From Pseudomonas sediminis (GTDB taxonomy: Bacteria; Pseudomonadota; Gammaproteobacteria; Pseudomonadales; Pseudomonadaceae), in the NCBI RefSeq assembly GCF_039555755.1, contig NZ_CP154631.1, positions 806,001 through 870,000 of the forward strand: 64,000 nt of DNA. The letters run 5' to 3'. This document shows, one piece after another, positions 28,529-37,580 of this stretch. Within the stretch, counting starts at the first letter, position 1. Each line of letters begins with the position of its first letter. Position numbers and translations under genes: made by a program. The notes under the pieces were generated by a model. The model did no database searches, was not told where the DNA came from, and was given only the letters and a program-made list of their open reading frames with translations.

Positions 28529-29122
28529 TCAGCTCAGCCCCGCCAACAGCTGCGCGCAATCCTGCGCATGCAGCTCGGTCAGCTCCGGCCAGGGGTTGTC
28601 CGGCAGGTTGACCAGCACGCTGCGCGCACCGGCGGCCTGGGCGCATTCCAGGTCGAAGCGGTAGTCGCCGACCATTACCAGCTCGCGCGGCGTAACGCTC
28701 CAGCGCTCGGCCAGGTGCAGCAAACCACCCGGGTGCGGCTTGGGCGGGGCTTCATCGCGCCCGAGGATGTCCGCCCTGGCAAAGCAGTCATCCAGGCCGA
28801 TGGCCTGCAACGTCAGCAAGGCCAGCGAGTGAGCATTACGCGTGAGGATGCCAAGCTGGCAACCTCGCTCGCACAGGGTGCGCACCAGTTCGATGGCGCC
28901 CGGCGCCGGGCGCGAGGCCACTGCCAGCTCGCGTTCGTGCTCCAGCAGCCAGGCATGCTTCTGCGCGGCTTCCTCTGCCGGCAGCGCAGCCAGGTGATGG
29001 AGGATGTCGTCTTGCTCAGGGATGTCGAGGGCGCGTTTTATCGCCACGAAGTCATGCACCGCCAGGGTCAGGGTGCCGTCCATGTCGAACACCCAGTGAC
29101 GTGCTCCGCGCAGTGCCTTCAC
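28529..29122 (-). CDS. HAD-superfamily hydrolase
   Basis: This 197-residue phosphoglycolate-phosphatase-like HAD protein has motif I 'VFDMDGTLT' (D13, D15), motif II 'GILTRN', and motif III/IV around 'RELVMVGDYRFDLECAQAAG'. It has a GTG start that overlaps the tesB stop by four bases (GTGA), making it the last gene of a four-gene coupled operon. It is probably a small-molecule phosphatase; its substrate is unknown. Confidence 0.85.
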   Translation of the reverse strand: MKALRGARHWVFDMDGTLTLAVHDFVAIKRALDIPEQDDILHHLAALPAEEAAQKHAWLLEHERELAVASRPAPGAIELVRTLCERGCQLGILTRNAHSLALLTLQAIGLDDCFARADILGRDEAPPKPHPGGLLHLAERWSVTPRELVMVGDYRFDLECAQAAGARSVLVNLPDNPWPELTELHAQDCAQLLAGLS

Positions 29123-29988
29123 TTCCAGTCCTCACGCACGCGGGTCAGACCTTCCTGGGCAGCCGAGGCCACCAGTTCACCCTGGCGGTTGTAGATGCTG
29201 GCGCGGGAGAAGCCGCGCGCATTGCCGGCCCAGGGGCTGTCCATGGCGTACAGCAGCCAGTCGTCCATGCGCAGGTTGCGGTGGAACCACAGCGAATGAT
29301 CGAGGCTGGCCACCTGCATGAACTTCTGGAACACCGACACGCCATGCGGCTGCATCGAGGTGGTCAGCAGGTTGAAGTCACTGGCGTAGGCCAGCAGGTA
29401 CTTGTGCAGCTGCGGGTCATCCGGCAGATCGCCGGCAGCGCGGAACCACACGTACTTGGCCGGCTCGCAGGGCTGCGGCGCGAAGGGGTTGATCAGGGTG
29501 ACCGGGCGGATCTCGATGGGCTTGTCGCTGGTCAACCGCTCACGCATGCGCTCGGGAATCATAGGCGCCACCATGCGTGCCAGCTCGGTTTCCGATTTCA
29601 GATCCTCGGGACCGGGGACGTCCGGCATCTCGCTCTGGTGGTGAAAGCCTTCCTCGTCGTACTGGAAGGATGCACTGCAGAAAAAGATCGGCTGGCCCTT
29701 CTGCACCGCCACCACGCGACGGGTGCTGAAGCTGCCGCCGTCGCGGGTGCGCTCGACCTGATAGACCACCGGCAGGCTGGCATCGCCAGGGCGCAGGAAA
29801 TAACCGTGCATGGAGTGCACATGGCGCGCCTCCTCGACCGTCTGGCTGGCAGCGGAGATGCACTGGCCAAGCACCTGGCCGCCGAACAGCTGGCGAAAAC
29901 CGAGATCCTGGCTGCGGCCACGGAACAGGTTTTCCTCGATCTGCTCCAGGCTGAGCAGCGCCACCAGATCATCGAGAACCTGAGTCAT
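29119..29988 (-). CDS. tesB: Acyl-CoA thioesterase II
   Basis: This 289-residue double-hotdog thioesterase has family segments 'RQLFGGQVLGQCISAASQT', 'MHGYFLRPGD' and, in the second half, 'ASLDHSLWFHRNLRMDDWL' with the catalytic aspartate region. It hydrolyses medium to long acyl-CoAs. The ATG at 29988 overlaps the upstream SagB-type gene stop (ATGA). A longer reading exists in frame but crosses that gene. Confidence 0.93.
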   Translation of the reverse strand: MTQVLDDLVALLSLEQIEENLFRGRSQDLGFRQLFGGQVLGQCISAASQTVEEARHVHSMHGYFLRPGDASLPVVYQVERTRDGGSFSTRRVVAVQKGQPIFFCSASFQYDEEGFHHQSEMPDVPGPEDLKSETELARMVAPMIPERMRERLTSDKPIEIRPVTLINPFAPQPCEPAKYVWFRAAGDLPDDPQLHKYLLAYASDFNLLTTSMQPHGVSVFQKFMQVASLDHSLWFHRNLRMDDWLLYAMDSPWAGNARGFSRASIYNRQGELVASAAQEGLTRVREDWK

Positions 29989-31592
29989 GGGGTATCGTCT
30001 CCTTGCACGGGGGGTATACGCAATTGCGGGTAGGCCGGCAGCGATGTCAGGCGTTCGTCCCACACGGCGCGTCCAAGGGTGAAATGGTAAAGACTTTGCA
30101 GCCCGCTGTCGGCATCTCCGAGCAACTCGCGCAAAGCATCGTCGAAATAACAACCAATGCCCGTACCGGAAAGCCCAGCCGCTTCGGCTTCCAGATAGAG
30201 CAACTGACCGATCTGGCCACACTCCCAGTAGAGCCGTGGATAGCGCCAGGCGCCATCCGCCACGGCGCGCTCCACCCGCGCCAGCATGGCCAGGGCCACA
30301 CAGCCGTCGGCGGCAATGTCCTGGCCGCAACTGAGAAAGCCCGCCAGGCCACGGGCATCGCCTTCGAGCAGGCGATACAGCGGCAGCTCCTCGTCCACCC
30401 GCTGCCACAGATAATCCTCGCGTAGCGGCTGCACGCCGCTGCCCGTGCGATCCAGCCAGTACAGACCGGGCGCCAGCCCCTGCACACGATGGACGAACAG
30501 CAGCAGGTCGATCTCGTTCGGCTCACCGCTCACGGCGAACGGCACCGGCGATTGCTCCGGCATCAGACGGCGCAGCCAGGCCAGCAGCAGTGCAGCCTGG
30601 ATGCCGCTGCGACCGTCCATGGCCTGCGCACTGCGCCGACGATGCAGGATCGGCCGCAGCGGCAGGCCGGGATTGTCCGCACGAACGCTGGCGCCATCCA
30701 CATTCCAGACGGCGCTAGGACGAGCCGGCGCACGGCACAGCCCGTGTACGCGCTGCAGCTCGGGCCAGTGGCGATACTCATGGGACAGGCGATTGGGCAA
30801 ACCGCTTCGCTCAAGCTGCGCCACTGCCGTTAGCAGGGCCTCGGGCAGCGCGAATTCCATCGTCTGCGCCGGGCCGATCCATAGCAGGCAGTCGCCGTGT
30901 TCGGCCTCGTGAAAGCCCGCACCGTCCAGCCCCAGCAGACCGTCCAGACGCGCTTCGGCCACGCCGTGCAGCATGCGCACCTGCCAGCCCTGCACGCTGG
31001 CGGCGATGGCCAACGCCGCCAGGGCATGCCCCAGGTCGTGCTGGCAATAACGATAAGCCCGCTCGCCGTATTTCCAGGCTTCGCGCCAGGCAATGCTGCT
31101 CAGCCCCAGGAGAAAACCGCCGTGCGGTAGGCTGTTCGCAAGCTGCTGACCGAGCGGCGCAGGCAGGTCGCAGCGCACCTCCAGCGCATGGATATCCGGG
31201 GCATAGTGGGCCAGCACACCGTCCTCGCCGACGACGCCTGGCGGCAACAGCAGATAGGCCTCGGTTGGGTGCAGGTTGCCGGATGACGGGTTGACCCGCA
31301 GCGCCCAGCGGCTGCCGCCAGCCTCCTTCCAGGCGGAAATGGCCAGGCTGTCGTACAGCAGTTGCGCGACGCTGGCGCGGTCCAGCGGCGCGGGCGGCGT
31401 CTGCGGCCCGGCGAATGCCGCGTCGTAGGCTGGCCCCTCCTCCAGCGGGCGGTGGTACAACTCGATCAGCCGGGCACCGTCGTAACGGCGAAACGGTGCC
31501 GGCTGGGTCGCCCAGTCCAGTTGCCCCGGCCCCGGTGCGAAGCGCTCGGGGGCATGCTTGCTGAGCTGGTGATAGGCGAGCACATCCTTCAT
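29985..31592 (-). CDS. SagB/ThcOx-type nitroreductase-family dehydrogenase
   Basis: This 535-residue protein carries two nitroreductase-like halves. The first has 'SAWKEAGGSRWALRVNPSSG' and 'NLHPTEAYLLLPPGV', the hallmark of SagB-type FMN oxidoreductases; the second has 'RRSAQAMDGRSGIQAALLLA' and 'CGQIGQLLYLEAEAAGLS'. SagB proteins oxidise azolines in modified peptides, but no YcaO cyclodehydratase or precursor peptide is nearby, so the substrate is open. GGGAGG precedes the ATG. It overlaps both neighbours by four bases. Confidence 0.85.
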   Translation of the reverse strand: MKDVLAYHQLSKHAPERFAPGPGQLDWATQPAPFRRYDGARLIELYHRPLEEGPAYDAAFAGPQTPPAPLDRASVAQLLYDSLAISAWKEAGGSRWALRVNPSSGNLHPTEAYLLLPPGVVGEDGVLAHYAPDIHALEVRCDLPAPLGQQLANSLPHGGFLLGLSSIAWREAWKYGERAYRYCQHDLGHALAALAIAASVQGWQVRMLHGVAEARLDGLLGLDGAGFHEAEHGDCLLWIGPAQTMEFALPEALLTAVAQLERSGLPNRLSHEYRHWPELQRVHGLCRAPARPSAVWNVDGASVRADNPGLPLRPILHRRRSAQAMDGRSGIQAALLLAWLRRLMPEQSPVPFAVSGEPNEIDLLLFVHRVQGLAPGLYWLDRTGSGVQPLREDYLWQRVDEELPLYRLLEGDARGLAGFLSCGQDIAADGCVALAMLARVERAVADGAWRYPRLYWECGQIGQLLYLEAEAAGLSGTGIGCYFDDALRELLGDADSGLQSLYHFTLGRAVWDERLTSLPAYPQLRIPPVQGDDTP

Positions 31593-32149
31593 CGCCCGGC
31601 CTCCCACTGCTCGCGGTGAATGCGGTAGAGCACATGCGGCTGCAAGGGATGACCGGCCGGCACGCGCGGATGGAGAAAGTCGCCGGCCGCGTCACGCTGC
31701 ATGCCGATGCTGCGCATCACCGCCTGCGACGGCAGATTGGCCGGCACGGTGAAGCTCAGCACCTCGTCCAGCGCAAGGCGTTCGAAGGCCACGGCCAGTG
31801 ACGCGCGCGCCGCCTCGCTGGCATAGCCCTGACGCCAATGGGCACGCGCCAGGCGCCAGCCGACCTCCACAGCCGGCACGAACGGCGCATCGAAGCCGAC
31901 GTGCGCCAGGCCGGTGACTCCGATCAGTTCGCCACTGTCGCGCCGCTCCAGCGCCCAGAAGCCAAAACCGTGCTCAGCGAAATGCGCACGGATGCGCGCC
32001 AGCAGTTGCGCGCTCTGCTCCGCGTCCAGAGGCGACGGGAAATGGCGCATCACCTCGGCATCGGCATTGAGTGCGGTCAGCGCCGGCAGATCAGTGTCGC
32101 GCCAGGCGCGCAGCAACAGCCGCTCGGTGGAAGTTTCGATCAGGGGCAT
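31589..32149 (-). CDS. GNAT family N-acetyltransferase (RimJ/RimL-like)
   Basis: This 186-residue acetyltransferase has the N-terminal motif 'MPLIETSTERLLLRAWRD' and the acetyl-CoA loop region 'VGWRLARAHWRQGYASEAAR'. It is the first gene of the coupled operon GNAT-SagB-tesB-HAD. Its first codons are partly repeated at 34439, on the other side of the hemolysin III block, which shows where a duplication occurred. The substrate is unknown. Confidence 0.88.
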   Translation of the reverse strand: MPLIETSTERLLLRAWRDTDLPALTALNADAEVMRHFPSPLDAEQSAQLLARIRAHFAEHGFGFWALERRDSGELIGVTGLAHVGFDAPFVPAVEVGWRLARAHWRQGYASEAARASLAVAFERLALDEVLSFTVPANLPSQAVMRSIGMQRDAAGDFLHPRVPAGHPLQPHVLYRIHREQWEAGR

Positions 32150-32320
32150 GGCGGTTGTCTCGATTGGCTGCGACCATAACGCGTCGACTCGATGAGCCCT
32201 TATTGTATGCCGCATACAGCCCCCTTCGCGGCCAGGCATCGTTTCCCCATGAAGAAATTCCGCCTGCTGCGTGATCACCTGGTCGACAGCGGCCTGACTG
32301 GCGAGCTGTCATACGAGAAC
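32133..32320. repeat. Direct repeat B, left copy
   Basis: This copies the GNAT start/deacetylase start region found again at 34439-34740. Collinear blocks are shared (for example 'GTCTCGATTGGCTGCGACCA' and 'CATCGTTTCCCCATG'). The left copy has lost one segment of about 23 bases and another of about 90 bases. Confidence 0.88.
32207..32320 (+). pseudogene. Decayed 5' fragment of the histone-deacetylase-like gene
   Basis: It matches the N-terminal codons of the intact gene at 34513, including the parts encoding 'GHRFPM' and 'KFRLLRDHLVDSGLT'. Two internal deletions have disrupted it, and it stops 52 bases before hemolysin III. It is non-functional. Confidence 0.85.
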
Positions 32321-32372
32321 CCGCGCAGAAAATATCTGGCAGAGCCAGGCATAAAGGACGACGACAGATAGC

Positions 32373-32990
32373 ATGTACCACGGAGAAAAATTCAACGCCT
32401 GGAGCCACCTGATCGGCGCCGTTCTGGCGGCCATCGGGGCGGTATGGTTGCTGGCACTGGCCAGTTCCACGGGCGACCTGTGGAAGATCGTCGCAGTGGC
32501 CATCTACGGCGTCACCCTGCTACTGCTGTACAGCATCTCCACCCTCTACCACAGCGTGCGCGGCCCAGCGAAACGGGTGATGCAAAAACTCGATCACCTG
32601 TCGATCTACCTGCTGATTGCCGGCAGCTACACCCCTTTCTGCCTGATCACCCTGCGCGGCCCCTGGGGCTGGACCTTGTTCGGCATCGTATGGGGCCTTG
32701 CGGTGATCGGCATGCTGCAGGAAATCAAACCCCGCTCCGAAGCACGCGTGCTGTCGCTGATCATCTACGCAGTGATGGGCTGGATCGTGCTGGTGGCGGT
32801 AAAACCCCTGATCGCCGCCCTGGGCATGACCGGTTTCAAATGGCTGGCAGCCGGTGGCGTGCTCTACACCGTGGGCATCATCTTCTTCGCCTACGACAGC
32901 CGCTTTCGCCATTGGCATGGCATCTGGCACCTGTTCGTCATGGCCGGCAGCCTGCTGCATTTCGTGGCGATTCTGTTCTACGTGCTGTGA
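32373..32990 (+). CDS. Hemolysin III family membrane protein (PAQR-like, YqfA)
   Basis: This 205-residue protein has seven predicted membrane helices. The family signature residues are 'EKFNAWSHLIGAVLA' at the N-terminus, 'STLYHSVRGPAKRVMQKLDH' and, near the end, 'FRHWHGIWHLFVMAGSLLHF'. The conserved Ser/His/Asp set is that of the CREST hydrolase superfamily. Its role in bacteria is likely lipid or membrane homeostasis rather than haemolysis. Confidence 0.92.
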   Translation: MYHGEKFNAWSHLIGAVLAAIGAVWLLALASSTGDLWKIVAVAIYGVTLLLLYSISTLYHSVRGPAKRVMQKLDHLSIYLLIAGSYTPFCLITLRGPWGWTLFGIVWGLAVIGMLQEIKPRSEARVLSLIIYAVMGWIVLVAVKPLIAALGMTGFKWLAAGGVLYTVGIIFFAYDSRFRHWHGIWHLFVMAGSLLHFVAILFYVL

Positions 32991-33186
32991 CAACTTTCTT
33001 GCGCCGATTGAAAGACGTTCAACCTGGGCGGTCTGTTTCGCGTGTGCTGATAAAGCCAAACTGTTCCCCACTGCCTACCTGACGCAGGGCGAATCTCCGC
33101 CGTCGTTGATCACCGAGGCAGCCGCGACAGCGGATAACGCATTTTTAGCCTATTCGCCCTTCCCAGCGCACAACAGGAAACCTGTA

Positions 33187-34269
33187 ATGACGTCTCTTTC
33201 TCGCCCCATCCGCCGTGCGGCCAGCGCCACCCTGCTGGCTCTTTCCATACCATTGTTCAACTCGGCCCTTGCCGCCAACGTCGGCGACCTGGAAGTGGTC
33301 GCCGAACTGCCGATCCGCCCCGGCAACGTCGCCCCCAGCGCGGACAACCGGGTGTTTGCCACGGTCCATCCCTTCGGCGCACCGGCTGCCGCTCAACTGA
33401 TCGAAATCACCGGCCGCGACAGCTACAAACCGTGGCCCACCAGCACGGTGCAACGCGGTACCGCCGCTGCCAACGATGCGCAGATCGATACGCCGCTGGG
33501 CATCGCCATCGATGGCAAGAACCGCCTGTGGATAACCGACATGGGCCTGAACCTGGGCAAGACACGCCTGTGGGGCTTCGATGTTGCGACTGGCAGTGAG
33601 CTGTATCGCATCGAACTGCCCGCCGATATCGCGCCCAAAGGCAGTTTTATCCAGGACCTGGCCGTCGACGACAACGCTGGCTGGATCTACCTGGCGGACA
33701 TTGCCAACCCCGGGCTGATCGCCGTAGAAATCAGCAGCGGCAAGACGCGGCGCTTCAGCGGTCATGCCGCGCTGCAAGCAGAGCCCGACGCCAGGATGGT
33801 CATCGGCGGCGTGCCGATTCAGTTCCAGGGCAAGCCTGCCAACGTGGCGGTCAATCCGATCACCCTGTCGGCCGACCATGCCACCCTGTACTTCGGCGCC
33901 ATGAACGGCAAGACCTGGTACTCGTTGCCCAGCAAGCTGCTGCGTGACGGCGCCAGCGACGAGCAAATCGGGGCGGCCATCCAGCGAGTCGGTGCCAAGC
34001 CCGTTTCCGACGGCGCCGGCACCGACACCAAGGGCCGGCATTTTTTCACCAACCTCAACGACAATGGCATCGACCTGCTCGACACCGATGGCACGCTCAA
34101 GCCGCTGGTACGCGACGCCCGACTGGACTGGCCGGACAGCGTGCATGTGGGCCACGACGGCTGGCTGTATATCTCGGTCAATCAGTTGTACAAAACCCCG
34201 GCCTTCACCGGCGGCACCGACAGCGGCAAACCGCCTTATCGCGTGATGCGCGTATGGCCGGGAGAATAA
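33187..34269 (+). CDS. Yellow/major-royal-jelly-protein-like secreted beta-propeller
   Basis: This 360-residue protein has a signal peptide ending 'LFNSALAANVGD'. The propeller repeats include 'IAIDGKNRLWITDMGLN', 'IQDLAVDDNAGWIYLADIAN' and 'LDWPDSVHVGHDGWLYISV', which are typical of MRJP/yellow proteins and related to SMP-30 lactonases. It is probably periplasmic. The ATG at 33187 is chosen for its signal peptide. The 196 bases upstream, after hemolysin III, hold no gene I can support. The ligand is unknown. Confidence 0.85.
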   Translation: MTSLSRPIRRAASATLLALSIPLFNSALAANVGDLEVVAELPIRPGNVAPSADNRVFATVHPFGAPAAAQLIEITGRDSYKPWPTSTVQRGTAAANDAQIDTPLGIAIDGKNRLWITDMGLNLGKTRLWGFDVATGSELYRIELPADIAPKGSFIQDLAVDDNAGWIYLADIANPGLIAVEISSGKTRRFSGHAALQAEPDARMVIGGVPIQFQGKPANVAVNPITLSADHATLYFGAMNGKTWYSLPSKLLRDGASDEQIGAAIQRVGAKPVSDGAGTDTKGRHFFTNLNDNGIDLLDTDGTLKPLVRDARLDWPDSVHVGHDGWLYISVNQLYKTPAFTGGTDSGKPPYRVMRVWPGE

Positions 34270-34438
34270 GCCACCTCGTACCATGGCCCGCATCATCCAT
34301 GCCCTGACAGCGATCATCGTGGCCACTGTGCCTATCGGTTTGATCACCGATTACATCACCAGGGTCGTCCCGCAGCGCAGGCCGGTGTTGCGGGCCAATG
34401 GAGGGTCAGTGGCGACATTCGCCGGCAGCTCGGAGAAG

Positions 34439-34740
34439 GTTTCGATCAGGGGCGTGGCGATTGTCTCGATTGGCTGCGACCATAGGGCGTCGATTCGATG
34501 AGCATTTGGTGTATGCCACTACCGCTGGTCTACCACGAGGATTACAGCCCGCCCTTCCCGGCCGGGCATCGTTTCCCCATGGAGAAATTCCGCCTGCTGC
34601 GCGATCACCTGGTCGACAGCGGCCTGACCAGCGATGCCGCGCTGCAACGCCCCGAGCTGTGCCCGGCGGAGATTCTCGCCCTGGTCCACTGCCCGGACTA
34701 CATCGCCCGCTACATGGCTGGCGAGCTGTCATACGAGGAC
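34439..34740. repeat. Direct repeat B, right copy
   Basis: This intact counterpart of 32133-32320 includes a relic of the GNAT gene start (34439-34460, reading 'TPLIET' on the minus strand) and the first 76 codons of the deacetylase-like gene. Blocks are in the same order and orientation as in the left copy. Confidence 0.88.
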
Positions 34741-35433
34741 CAGCGTCGCCTCGGCCTGCCCTGGAGTGACGCCCTGGCACGGCGTACCGTGCGCGCCGTG
34801 GGCGGCTCGCTGCTGACCGCCGAACTGGCGCTGCGCCACGGCCTGGCCTGCCACCTGGCCGGCGGCACACACCACGCGCACTACGACTTTCCCTCCGGCT
34901 TCTGCATCTTCAACGACCTGGCAGTGATCGCCCGCTACCTGCTCGAAGCCGGCCGTGTGCACCGCGTGCTGATTTTCGATTGCGACGTGCATCAGGGCGA
35001 CGGCACCGCGCGGCTGCTGGAAGACGAACCGGACGCCGTTACCGTGTCGCTGCATTGCGAGCAGAACTTCCCGGCACGCAAGGCGCAGAGCGACTGGGAT
35101 ATCCCCCTGCCACGCGGCATGGGCGACGAGGATTACCTCAAGGTGGTGGACGACATCCTCAACTACCTGCTGCCGATCTACCAGCCGGACCTGGTGCTCT
35201 ACGATGCGGGCGTCGACGTGCACAAGGACGATGCCCTGGGCTACCTGCAACTCACCGACGCCGGCCTGGCGGCACGTGACGAAGCCGTGCTGCAGCACTG
35301 CCTGGGCCGGGACATTCCGGTGCTGGGGGTGATCGGCGGCGGCTACTCCAAGGACCACGCCGCCCTCGCCCGCCGCCACGGCATCCTGCATCACAGCGCG
35401 GCAAGGGTTTGGGCTGCGCGCGGGTTGGGTTGA
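34513..35433 (+). CDS. Histone deacetylase family protein (class II-like amidohydrolase)
   Basis: This 306-residue arginase/deacetylase-fold zinc enzyme has 'LAGGTHHAHYDFPSGFCIFN' with the catalytic His pair, and 'DCDVHQGDGTA' with zinc ligands D and H. 'LVLYDAGVDVHKDDALGYLQ' supplies the second aspartate. Bacterial members deacetylate polyamines, acetoin-like compounds or protein lysines; the substrate is unknown here. I choose the ATG at 34513 because 'MPLPLVYHEDY' is the usual family start; an in-frame ATG at 34498 is possible. Confidence 0.9.
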   Translation: MPLPLVYHEDYSPPFPAGHRFPMEKFRLLRDHLVDSGLTSDAALQRPELCPAEILALVHCPDYIARYMAGELSYEDQRRLGLPWSDALARRTVRAVGGSLLTAELALRHGLACHLAGGTHHAHYDFPSGFCIFNDLAVIARYLLEAGRVHRVLIFDCDVHQGDGTARLLEDEPDAVTVSLHCEQNFPARKAQSDWDIPLPRGMGDEDYLKVVDDILNYLLPIYQPDLVLYDAGVDVHKDDALGYLQLTDAGLAARDEAVLQHCLGRDIPVLGVIGGGYSKDHAALARRHGILHHSAARVWAARGLG

Positions 35434-35493
35434 CCAGCACGTCTGGCGACACCTCGGCATAATCGCGTTTTGTCACTTCATGGAAATAGCGTC

Positions 35494-36318
35494 ATGGACG
35501 ATTCATTCGAGCTGAACAAGGCCAACTGGAACGAACGCGCCGCCCTGCACGCGGCCTCACCCGACTATCAGGTGCAGAAGTTCATCGACTCGGCCGAACA
35601 CCTGTCCGATGTCGTGCGCTTCGACTTGCGTCGCCTCGGAGACATCCGCGGGCTGGAAGCGCTCCATCTGCAATGCCATATCGGCACCGACACCTTGTCG
35701 CTGGCTCGCCTGGGCGCGCACCTCACCGGCCTGGATTTTTCCTGCGCCTCGCTGGAACAGGCCCGCCGCCTGGCTGAGGCCTGCCAGCAGGGCATCCACT
35801 TCGTCGAAGCCTCGGTCTACGATGCGGCACAGGTGCTCGGCGAGCAGCGCTACGACCTGATTTACACGAGCATCGGTGCCCTCAACTGGCTACCACGCAT
35901 CGATGATTGGGCACAGAACGTCGCGGCCTTGCTCAAGCCGGGAGGGCGGCTGTTTCTGCGCGAGGCACATCCCATCCTGCTGAGCCTGGACGAGACCTGC
36001 GAGGATGAATTGCGCATCGCCCATCCGTACTTCGAACACCGCGAGCCAGTGGTCTGGGATGACGAGCAAACCTACGTGCAGACCGAAGCGACGCTCACAG
36101 CCAGCGTTACCCACGAATGGAATCACGGCCTGGGTGAGATCATCTCGGCCCTGCTGCGTCACGGCATGACGCTCACCGCGCTGGAAGAACACGACTGCCT
36201 GCCCTGGGAAGCGCTGCCCGGACAGATGCAGCTGGGCGCTGACGGCGAATGGCGTCTGCGTTCACGGCCCGAGCGCCTGCCGCTGAGCTACACGCTGCAG
36301 GCCGTGAAGAATCGCTGA
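35494..36318 (+). CDS. Class I SAM-dependent methyltransferase
   Basis: This 274-residue protein has a Rossmann methyltransferase core: motif I appears as 'LEALHLQCHIGTDTLSLARL', motif II as 'LTGLDFSCASLEQAR', and the post-I acidic region as 'YDLIYTSIGALNWLP' with 'ALLKPGGRLFLREAHP'. The glycine-rich loop is modified (CHIGTDT), a form common in this subfamily. The ATG at 35494 gives 'MDDSFELNKANWNERA'. It is convergent with the aminotransferase 15 bases away. The substrate is unknown. Confidence 0.88.
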   Translation: MDDSFELNKANWNERAALHAASPDYQVQKFIDSAEHLSDVVRFDLRRLGDIRGLEALHLQCHIGTDTLSLARLGAHLTGLDFSCASLEQARRLAEACQQGIHFVEASVYDAAQVLGEQRYDLIYTSIGALNWLPRIDDWAQNVAALLKPGGRLFLREAHPILLSLDETCEDELRIAHPYFEHREPVVWDDEQTYVQTEATLTASVTHEWNHGLGEIISALLRHGMTLTALEEHDCLPWEALPGQMQLGADGEWRLRSRPERLPLSYTLQAVKNR

Positions 36319-36333
36319 CGAGCCGAGCCCTGA

Positions 36334-37467
36334 TTAGCCTGCCAGCACCTTGTCCAGCGCCTGCTCCAGCGTCACCACGGTACGTTCGATATTGCCCAGC
36401 TTGTCCAACCCGAACAGGCCGAGGCGGAAGGTCTGAAAGTCCGCCGGCTCATCGCATTGCAGCGGTACACCGGCGGCGATCTGCAGGCCGACGGCAGCGA
36501 ACTTGGCGCCGGTCTTGATCTGCCCATCGTCGGTGTAGCAGACCACCACGCCAGGCGCCTCGAAGCCCTTGGCCGCCACGCTGTTGAAGCCACGCGCCGC
36601 CAGCAGCGCACGCACCCTATCACCGAGTTCCTGCTGCTGCTCACGCACCTTGGCGAAGCCGAGAGTCTTCGCCTCGAGCATGGCATCGCGGAAACGCGCC
36701 AGGGCGTCGCTGGGCATGGTGGCGTGGTAGGCATGGCCGCCTTGCTCGTAGGCCTGCATGATCTGCAGCCACTTCTTCAGGTCGCAGGCGAAGCTGCTGC
36801 TCTGGGTCGCCTCGACGCGCGCTTGCGCCGCTTCGCTGAGCATCACCAGGGCGCAACACGGCGAGGCGCTCCAGCCCTTCTGCGGCGCGCTGATCAGCAC
36901 GTCGATGCCACAGGCCTGCATGTCCACCCACAGCGTGCCGGAGGCGATGCAGTCGAGCACCAACAGGCCGCCGACGGCGTGCACCGCGTCGCTCACCGCG
37001 CGCAGGTAGTCGTCCGGCAGGATCATGCCCGAGGAGGTTTCCACGTGCGGGGCGAATACCACCTGCGGCTTCTGTTCGGCGATGGTGGCCAGCACTTCGT
37101 CCAGCGGCGCCGGCGCGAAGGCGGCCTGATGACCTGCGTCGACCGGGCGCGCCTTGAGCACCTGGGCCTCGGCAGGAATCCGGCCCATCTCGAAGATCTG
37201 CGTCCAGCGGTAGCTGAACCAGCCGTTGCGGATCACCAGGCACTTCTGATCGGTCGCCAACTGCCGCGCCACCGCCTCCATGCCGTAAGTGCCGCTGCCC
37301 GGCACCACCGCCACGGCATGGGCGTTGTAGACCTGTTTCAGGGTGGCGGAGATATCACGCATCACGCCCTGGAACGACTGCGACATATGGTTCAGCGAGC
37401 GGTCGGTGTAGACCACCGAATATTCGATCAGGCCATCGGGATCGATGTCGGGGCAGATCTGGGACAT
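36334..37467 (-). CDS. Class V aminotransferase (alanine-glyoxylate/serine-type)
   Basis: This 377-residue PLP enzyme carries its Schiff-base lysine in 'DVLISAPQKGWSASPCC'. The PLP phosphate loop is 'AVAVVPGSGTYGMEAVARQL' and the cofactor aspartate lies in 'LLVLDCIASGTLW'. GGAG precedes the ATG at 37467. It is divergent from the FAD oxidoreductase with a 113-base spacer. Candidate reactions are alanine-glyoxylate or serine-pyruvate transamination; sequence alone does not decide. Confidence 0.88.
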   Translation of the reverse strand: MSQICPDIDPDGLIEYSVVYTDRSLNHMSQSFQGVMRDISATLKQVYNAHAVAVVPGSGTYGMEAVARQLATDQKCLVIRNGWFSYRWTQIFEMGRIPAEAQVLKARPVDAGHQAAFAPAPLDEVLATIAEQKPQVVFAPHVETSSGMILPDDYLRAVSDAVHAVGGLLVLDCIASGTLWVDMQACGIDVLISAPQKGWSASPCCALVMLSEAAQARVEATQSSSFACDLKKWLQIMQAYEQGGHAYHATMPSDALARFRDAMLEAKTLGFAKVREQQQELGDRVRALLAARGFNSVAAKGFEAPGVVVCYTDDGQIKTGAKFAAVGLQIAAGVPLQCDEPADFQTFRLGLFGLDKLGNIERTVVTLEQALDKVLAG

Positions 37468-37580
37468 AACGGACTCCAGCCGAAAAGGTTCGACCAGAAC
37501 CTGCCCGAACCCCGTGCAAATGACAAGGCCAGGGAGCACTCGGGTAGAATGCGCAGCCCTTCTCCTGCCTGCTCACCACC

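Noticed and set aside
29985..31592. A modified-peptide (azoline) biosynthesis cluster around the SagB-type gene
   Set aside because: No YcaO protein, no leader-peptide-like small ORF and no peptidase or exporter are adjacent, so there is no support for such a cluster.
34283..34501. Short hydrophobic ORF after the MRJP-like gene
   Set aside because: It has no ribosome site, and its second half is the reverse of the duplicated GNAT start, so it is likely chance.
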